Source: an uncultured Collinsella sp. (lineage in GTDB: Bacteria; Actinomycetota; Coriobacteriia; Coriobacteriales; Coriobacteriaceae). From it: a DNA stretch of 32,336 nt. Positions within the stretch are counted from its first letter, which is position 1, and every line of letters starts with the position of its first letter. The notes below the pieces were generated by a model, which was given only the letters and a program-made list of their open reading frames with translations, was not told where the DNA came from and made no database searches. The stretch spans positions 1-32,336 of the forward strand of contig CAAEOE010000059.1 in NCBI GenBank assembly GCA_900757505.1. Direction: 5' to 3'. The position numbers were made by a program, and so were the translations under genes. Of the stretch, positions 28,297 to 32,336 are shown piece by piece.

Positions 28297-28302
28297 ATTG
28301 TA
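28297..28302 (-). promoter_or_regulatory. Possible -10 box of a leaderless kinase transcript
   Basis: TACAAT on the minus strand ends 6 bases before the kinase ATG, which puts the expected transcription start at or next to the A of ATG. There is no Shine-Dalgarno and no clear -35. Confidence 0.35.
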
Positions 28303-28487
28303 CGCGAAGCCGCGCGTGGTGGAGGGACCGCCTGCGCAACCGTGACATTCCTCCCACGCGGCAAAGCGGGGACATCGGCAGGCCGCACGGCCAAGCTCCG
28401 CACTCGTGACAAAGCTCACTGGCGCGCGCCGGCGGCTCCTGCGATGATGCAATCGTACCGGGCCGCAATCAACAGAAGGGCCGCCTC

Positions 28488-29426
28488 ATGACAGACATCG
28501 TCCACGTCGAAAACCTCGTCAAGCGCTATGACGACCTTATTGCGCTCGACCACTTTAACCTGAGCATCGCCCCCGGCGAGATCTTTGGCCTGCTGGGCCC
28601 CAACGGCTCGGGCAAGACCACGTCCATCAACTGTATTCTGCAGCTGCTCGCCTACGACAAAGGCACCATCGAGCTGTTCGGCGAGCCCATGACGCCCGCC
28701 CGCTACGACCTCAAGCGCTGCATCGGCGTGGTGCCGCAGCAGGTGGCGGTATTCGACGAGCTCACCGTGCGCGAGAACATCGACTATTTCTGCAGCCTTT
28801 ACGTCAACGATCGAAAGCGTCGCCGCGCACTGGTCGACGAGGCCATCGACTTTGTCGGGCTGGGCGACTTTACCAAGTTTCGCCCCGGTAAGCTTTCGGG
28901 CGGCCTAGCGCGTCGCCTCAACATTGCCTGCGGCATCGCGCACAAACCCGAGCTCATCTTTTTTGACGAGCCCACGGTGGCGGTCGACCCGCAGAGCCGC
29001 AACGCCATCCTGGAGGGCATCTGCCGCCTGCGCGACGAAGGCGCCACGGTGGTGTATACCAGCCATTACATGGAGGAAGTCGAGCAAATCTGCAGCCGCA
29101 TCATGATCATGGACGGTGGCCGCGTGCTGGCGCAGGGCACCAACGACGAGCTCAAGCGCATGATTCAGATGGGCGAGCGCGTGACCGTCGAGGTCGGCGC
29201 CGTCGAGGCCGCCACGGTCGAGCGGCTGCGCGCCCTTGAGCACGTGCTTTCGGTTGAGCTGTCCGGCGGCGAGCTCGTCTGCGCCTGCGAGGCGAGCCCG
29301 CATAACCTGGTCGACATCCTTGACACGCTGCGCGCTGCTGACGTGGCACTCGGCCGCGTGTGGAGCGAGCCGCCGACCCTCAACGACGTGTTCCTCGAGA
29401 TCACCGGCCGCGAGCTGCGCGACTAG
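28488..29426 (+). CDS. ABC exporter ATP-binding protein (drug/antibiotic type)
   Basis: This 312-residue ATPase powers an ABC-2 exporter. It has Walker A GPNGSGKTTS near residues 39-48, Q-loop VVPQQ near 86, signature LSGGLARRL near 137, Walker B LIFFDEPTVAVDP near 158 and H-loop YTSHYMEE near 193. The last ~80 residues form the C-terminal extension common in CcmA/DrrA-type drug exporters (EPPTLNDVFLEITGRELRD). ATG 28488 follows GAAGGG. It is the first of three plus-strand genes and is divergent from the two-component genes. The dyad GTGA-N6-TCAC at 28406-28419 in the shared upstream region could be a regulator site. Confidence 0.92.
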   Translation: MTDIVHVENLVKRYDDLIALDHFNLSIAPGEIFGLLGPNGSGKTTSINCILQLLAYDKGTIELFGEPMTPARYDLKRCIGVVPQQVAVFDELTVRENIDYFCSLYVNDRKRRRALVDEAIDFVGLGDFTKFRPGKLSGGLARRLNIACGIAHKPELIFFDEPTVAVDPQSRNAILEGICRLRDEGATVVYTSHYMEEVEQICSRIMIMDGGRVLAQGTNDELKRMIQMGERVTVEVGAVEAATVERLRALEHVLSVELSGGELVCACEASPHNLVDILDTLRAADVALGRVWSEPPTLNDVFLEITGRELRD

Positions 29427-29435
29427 GGGGCAGCC

Positions 29436-30623
29436 ATGTTCAACACCATCATCACCACGGTCAAGACCCTGCTGCGCCGGCCGAGCACGTGGGTCTGGGG
29501 CGCTCTCTTTCCCATCGCGCTTTCCACGATGTTCATGTTTATGTTTGCGAATCTGAGCTCCGACGGCACGGTCGACCCGGTGCCGGTGGCCGTCGTAGCG
29601 GATGAGGCCTGGGACGCCTCGACCTTTAAGGACGTGGCGACGTCGCTCGACGAGGAAAGCGACGACCAACTGCTCGAGATCCACGAGTACGAAGACTTGG
29701 CCGCCGCCCGCAAGGCGCTTAAGGCCGGCGAGGTCGCGGGCATCTATACGGTCGACGATGCGGGCACGCCCAAACTCACGTTGCTTTCGAGCTACGACAG
29801 CTCGCGTGCGTCGTCGGTGCTCACCGACCGCAGCATTCTGGAGACGATGGCAAGCTCGTATACGCAAAATGCCGAGCTCATGTCCCAGATTGCCCAAGAC
29901 GACCCGGCGGCGCTCGCCGACCCGGAGGCGGTTACGCGCGCCCTATCGCTCGAGGGTGGCACCCACCGCGTAAGCCTGACACGCATCACGCCCGATGGCA
30001 CGGTCATCTACTATTACGCGCTCTTTGGTCTGGTGGCGATGATGTCTGCCGAGTTTGCCGCCTTGAGCGTCGTCGATCTGCAGCCCAATCTGTCGGGCCT
30101 CGGCGCGCGTCGCTGCGTGGGCGGTCTTTCCAAAACGGCGTCGCTGGCCGGTATCTTTGTGGGCTCGTGGCTGGTTTCCTTTGCCTCGATGACGATCGCG
30201 ATCGGCTACGTGCGCCTGGTCGTGGGTGTCGACTTTGGCGGGCGCGAGGGACTGTGCTTGGTGGGCGGCGCCGCTTCCGCGCTTGCCGCCACGGGCCTGG
30301 GGCTCTTTGTGGGCACGCTTCCCGTTAAGGGCGGCAAGGCATCCAAGTCCGGCATCCTCACAGGCTTTGCCACCACGTGTGCCCTGTTTGCCGGGCTCTA
30401 CGGCGAGCCGGCGATGGCGCTTGCCGACGACGTCGCCCGCGCCTGCCCGGCCGAGTGCTGGTTCAACCCCGTCAAGCTCATCTGCGACATGTTCAATCGC
30501 CTGTATTTCTTTGAGGACCTGGGCCCCTTTGCCGTTCGCGCCGGCGCGCTCGCCCTGATGGCGCTGCTGTTCGTTGCCGCCGCCACGCTGATCTTTGGAA
30601 GGAGCCGCTATGAGCACCTTTAA
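29436..30623 (+). CDS. ABC-2 type exporter permease, first
   Basis: This 395-residue permease has the ABC-2 plan. A first membrane helix (about 20-40) is followed by a large extracellular domain (about 45-190; for example DPVPVAVVADEAWD), then five helices in the C-terminal half. It resembles LnrM/YhgE-type permeases with one helix, a large loop, then a membrane block. It starts 9 bases after the ATPase stop and overlaps the next permease by 14 bases, so the two probably form a heterodimer with the ATPase. Substrate unknown; a membrane-active antimicrobial is the best guess from context. Confidence 0.88.
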   Translation: MFNTIITTVKTLLRRPSTWVWGALFPIALSTMFMFMFANLSSDGTVDPVPVAVVADEAWDASTFKDVATSLDEESDDQLLEIHEYEDLAAARKALKAGEVAGIYTVDDAGTPKLTLLSSYDSSRASSVLTDRSILETMASSYTQNAELMSQIAQDDPAALADPEAVTRALSLEGGTHRVSLTRITPDGTVIYYYALFGLVAMMSAEFAALSVVDLQPNLSGLGARRCVGGLSKTASLAGIFVGSWLVSFASMTIAIGYVRLVVGVDFGGREGLCLVGGAASALAATGLGLFVGTLPVKGGKASKSGILTGFATTCALFAGLYGEPAMALADDVARACPAECWFNPVKLICDMFNRLYFFEDLGPFAVRAGALALMALLFVAAATLIFGRSRYEHL

Positions 30624-31815
30624 GACTGCGCTTCGCATGGCGCTCGCACACCCGCTCTATCTGCTCATCTACACGGTGTTCATCTCGTTCATGGGTGTGT
30701 TTATCGCGGCGTCGGTAAGCTGGAACTCGTCGCAGCTCACCGAGTACAAGCCCTACGATGCCAACGTGATCGTGGTTGATCGCGACGACAGCGATCTTTC
30801 GCGTGCGCTTACCAAGCATCTGGGTTCGCGCTTTGAGCTGGTCACGGGCGTCGGCGACGGCACCTACGACCTCGCGGACGCGCTCTCCAAGAGCAACAGC
30901 GCCAAGGGCAGTGCCGACTGCGTGTTCTTTATCCCGGAGGGGTTTGAGGGCGACCTCGTTGCAGCCGCCCGCGCGGGGGAGTCCCTGCCCAAGCTCGATG
31001 TGACCTACGGCGCTGGCACCATGGCGGCGGCGCTTTCGTCTGCCGAGGCCTCGCGCTGGATCTCACTCGCGGGCGCTGCGGCGGCGCTTGAGCCCACTGC
31101 CTCCAACGGTGACGTTGCCAAGGCTGCCGAACATGCCGCTGCCGAGCGTGCCGAGGTCGAGATCGAGCGGGTCAAGGTCGACTCGACGGCCGCCGCCACG
31201 CTCGAGTCGTACTTCAACTTTGGTGCGTACGCGATTATCTCGTCGGTCATCGTGTCGGTGGGGCTGGTGTTCTCGGGCATGAACGAGCCCGAGCGCGTGC
31301 GTCGTATGGATGCCGGCCCAATCTCCGAGCGCCAGCGTTCGCTTGCCGTGTTTGCGGCCGCCGCCGTACTCACTGTCTGCATCTGGTTTGTGTCGAGCAT
31401 GATGGGCGTCGTGGGCTTTGCCGGCGCGGTCGCCGAGGTCGGCGTGGGGCGTGTGTGCCTGGCACTGGCGGCGACGTTTGCCCTGGCATGCACGCCACTG
31501 GCCGTTGGCTTTGCCCTTTCGAGTCTGGGCGCGCGCGAGGAGCTGCTCAACGGTGTGGGCAACCTGCTTGGCATGCTCATGACGTTTTTGGGCGGCGCCT
31601 GGATGCCGCTGTCGCTCATGGGATCGGCCGTGCAGACCGTGGCGCACTTTGTGCCGACATATTGGGTGAACGACGCGATCGGCAAGGCGCTTGCCTCGGA
31701 TTTGACGTCCGCCGTGCTGGGTGACATCGCCTGCGACCTGGGCGTCACGGTGCTCTTTGCCGCGGCCATCGCCGCCGTAGGCCTAGCCCTCTCGCGCACC
31801 AAATCCCGTGCTTAG
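30610..31815 (+). CDS. ABC-2 type exporter permease, second
   Basis: This 401-residue permease is built like its neighbour: an N-terminal helix (about 15-35), a large outer domain (about 40-210) rich in Ala/Glu, then a five-helix block that includes the ABC-2 segment NLLGMLMTFLGGAWMPLSLM near 320. The ATG at 30610 lies inside the end of the previous gene and follows GGAAGGAG by 6 bases; an upstream in-frame start 15 bases earlier is less likely. No other gene follows before the IS110 element, so the operon has three genes. No terminator was recognised after it, which may have been lost to the insertion. Confidence 0.88.
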   Translation: MSTFKTALRMALAHPLYLLIYTVFISFMGVFIAASVSWNSSQLTEYKPYDANVIVVDRDDSDLSRALTKHLGSRFELVTGVGDGTYDLADALSKSNSAKGSADCVFFIPEGFEGDLVAAARAGESLPKLDVTYGAGTMAAALSSAEASRWISLAGAAAALEPTASNGDVAKAAEHAAAERAEVEIERVKVDSTAAATLESYFNFGAYAIISSVIVSVGLVFSGMNEPERVRRMDAGPISERQRSLAVFAAAAVLTVCIWFVSSMMGVVGFAGAVAEVGVGRVCLALAATFALACTPLAVGFALSSLGAREELLNGVGNLLGMLMTFLGGAWMPLSLMGSAVQTVAHFVPTYWVNDAIGKALASDLTSAVLGDIACDLGVTVLFAAAIAAVGLALSRTKSRA

Positions 31816-31849
31816 CCACCTGGTCATTTAAGAACGTCCATTACAGTCG

Positions 31850-32336
31850 AAATTGTCAGCCTGGGACCGTCTCGGGCTACGATTGAGGCGCGCCCAGAAC
31901 GGGCCGCCGACCGGGCGCCCGCGCACGGCCGAACGTCCCTGCCCCCGAGAGGGCCTGTTGGGTGCTGCCGGCGCGGGGCGCGCCGCCCCCGACGGCTGAT
32001 AGGAAAGTGCCGGGCAGGTGCCGCGGCTGGTAATGTGAGTGCCGAGGGGGAGGCCATCCGGTCGAACGACTACCGGAAGGATACCACCGTGAAAGCGCCA
32101 TCCACCAGACCCGCGGCCGTGCTCGGCCTGGACGTCGGCAAGTCGTCGCACTGGGCCTGCCTGATCGACCGCGACGGGGAGGTGCTGGCCAGCGCCCCCG
32201 TCCGCAACAGGGAGGCCGAGCTCGACGCGCTGTTCGCCTCCGCGCCCGCCGGCACGCTCGTCGTCGTCGACCAGTTCCGCAACATAGGGTCCCTCGCCGT
32301 GAGGCGGGCCCGCGCCGCGGGGCTCGGGGTCGCCTA
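31850..32336 (+). mobile_element. IS110-family element, left part (runs off the window)
   Basis: An IS110-family transposase gene begins at 32089, preceded by about 240 GC-rich, non-coding bases full of potential stems. One is GGCGCG-GGG-CGCGCC at 31970-31984. In IS110-group elements this 5' non-coding end encodes the bridge RNA that pairs with target and donor DNA. The exact left end could not be fixed because these elements lack terminal inverted repeats. Confidence 0.6.
32089..32336 (+). CDS. IS110-family transposase, N-terminal part (runs off the window)
   Basis: 82 codons are visible. The start GLDVGKSSHWACLIDRDGEV is the first strand of the DEDD (RuvC-like) catalytic domain, with its first Asp in LDVGK. 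LVVVDQ follows at about residue 60, where the second acidic residue of the DEDD tetrad is expected. The stretch GSLAVRRARAAGLGVA fits the following helix. The GTG start at 32089 has GGAAGGA 7 bases upstream. The enzyme recombines DNA under guidance of its bridge RNA. The Ser/Tnp20 domain lies beyond the window, so intactness cannot be judged. Confidence 0.88.
   Translation, partial: MKAPSTRPAAVLGLDVGKSSHWACLIDRDGEVLASAPVRNREAELDALFASAPAGTLVVVDQFRNIGSLAVRRARAAGLGVA

Overview
The window looks like chromosome from a high-GC gut actinobacterium of the class Coriobacteriia, most likely Collinsella or a close relative. This is inferred from the strongly GC-rich third codon positions, a six-module Ech-type hydrogenase operon, a large Fe-S/flavin enoate reductase, the ECF transporter layout and the many palindromic intergenic repeats. 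No rRNA or other species-level marker is present.

Layout. 1-5243: the start of prs and glmU on the minus strand, then a plus-strand ECF transporter operon (EcfT, a fused double ATPase, an S component). 5392-10650: housekeeping genes for exonuclease III, a sirtuin, a folP-folK fusion, a degenerate biotin-ligase-like protein and type III pantothenate kinase (coaX). 10848-16405: an initiator tRNA gene whose 3' part is duplicated as a perfect 60-bp direct repeat about 5.5 kb downstream. Between the repeats is a lower-GC island with an RpiR-type regulator, a GH4 6-phospho-glucosidase carrying the alpha-type CDMP motif, a small membrane protein and a PTS EIICB permease. No integrase is visible. 16480-16776: eight 15-bp boxes in strictly alternating orientation every 40-41 bp, upstream of an OYE/dienoyl-CoA-reductase-like gene (16919-18949). 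19389-19793: an orphan IS3-OrfA-like HTH protein with its own promoter and terminator. 20080-25718: an energy-converting hydrogenase operon in ech order, with the echA and echB equivalents fused. 25740-26460: a gene-free stretch of three large palindromic elements separated by two copies of another repeat. 26519-31815: a histidine kinase/response regulator pair divergent from an ABC-2 exporter (ATPase plus two permeases), an arrangement like the LnrJK-LnrLMN drug-sensing exporter of Bacillus. The window ends in the left part of an IS110-family element.

Function. The hydrogenase operon should couple ferredoxin oxidation to H2 evolution and ion pumping; the enoate reductase is another reductive route suited to anaerobic fermentation. 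The tRNA-associated island adds phosphorylative uptake and hydrolysis of an alpha-glucoside under its own regulator.

The most unusual feature of the window is its density of unrelated palindromic repeat families. They are at 3675-3865 (in frame inside a gene), 5268-5330, 9716-9841, 16480-16776 and 25806-26457, plus a dispersed 19-nt box present three times. All structures and boundaries were read by eye; no database search or folding program was run.
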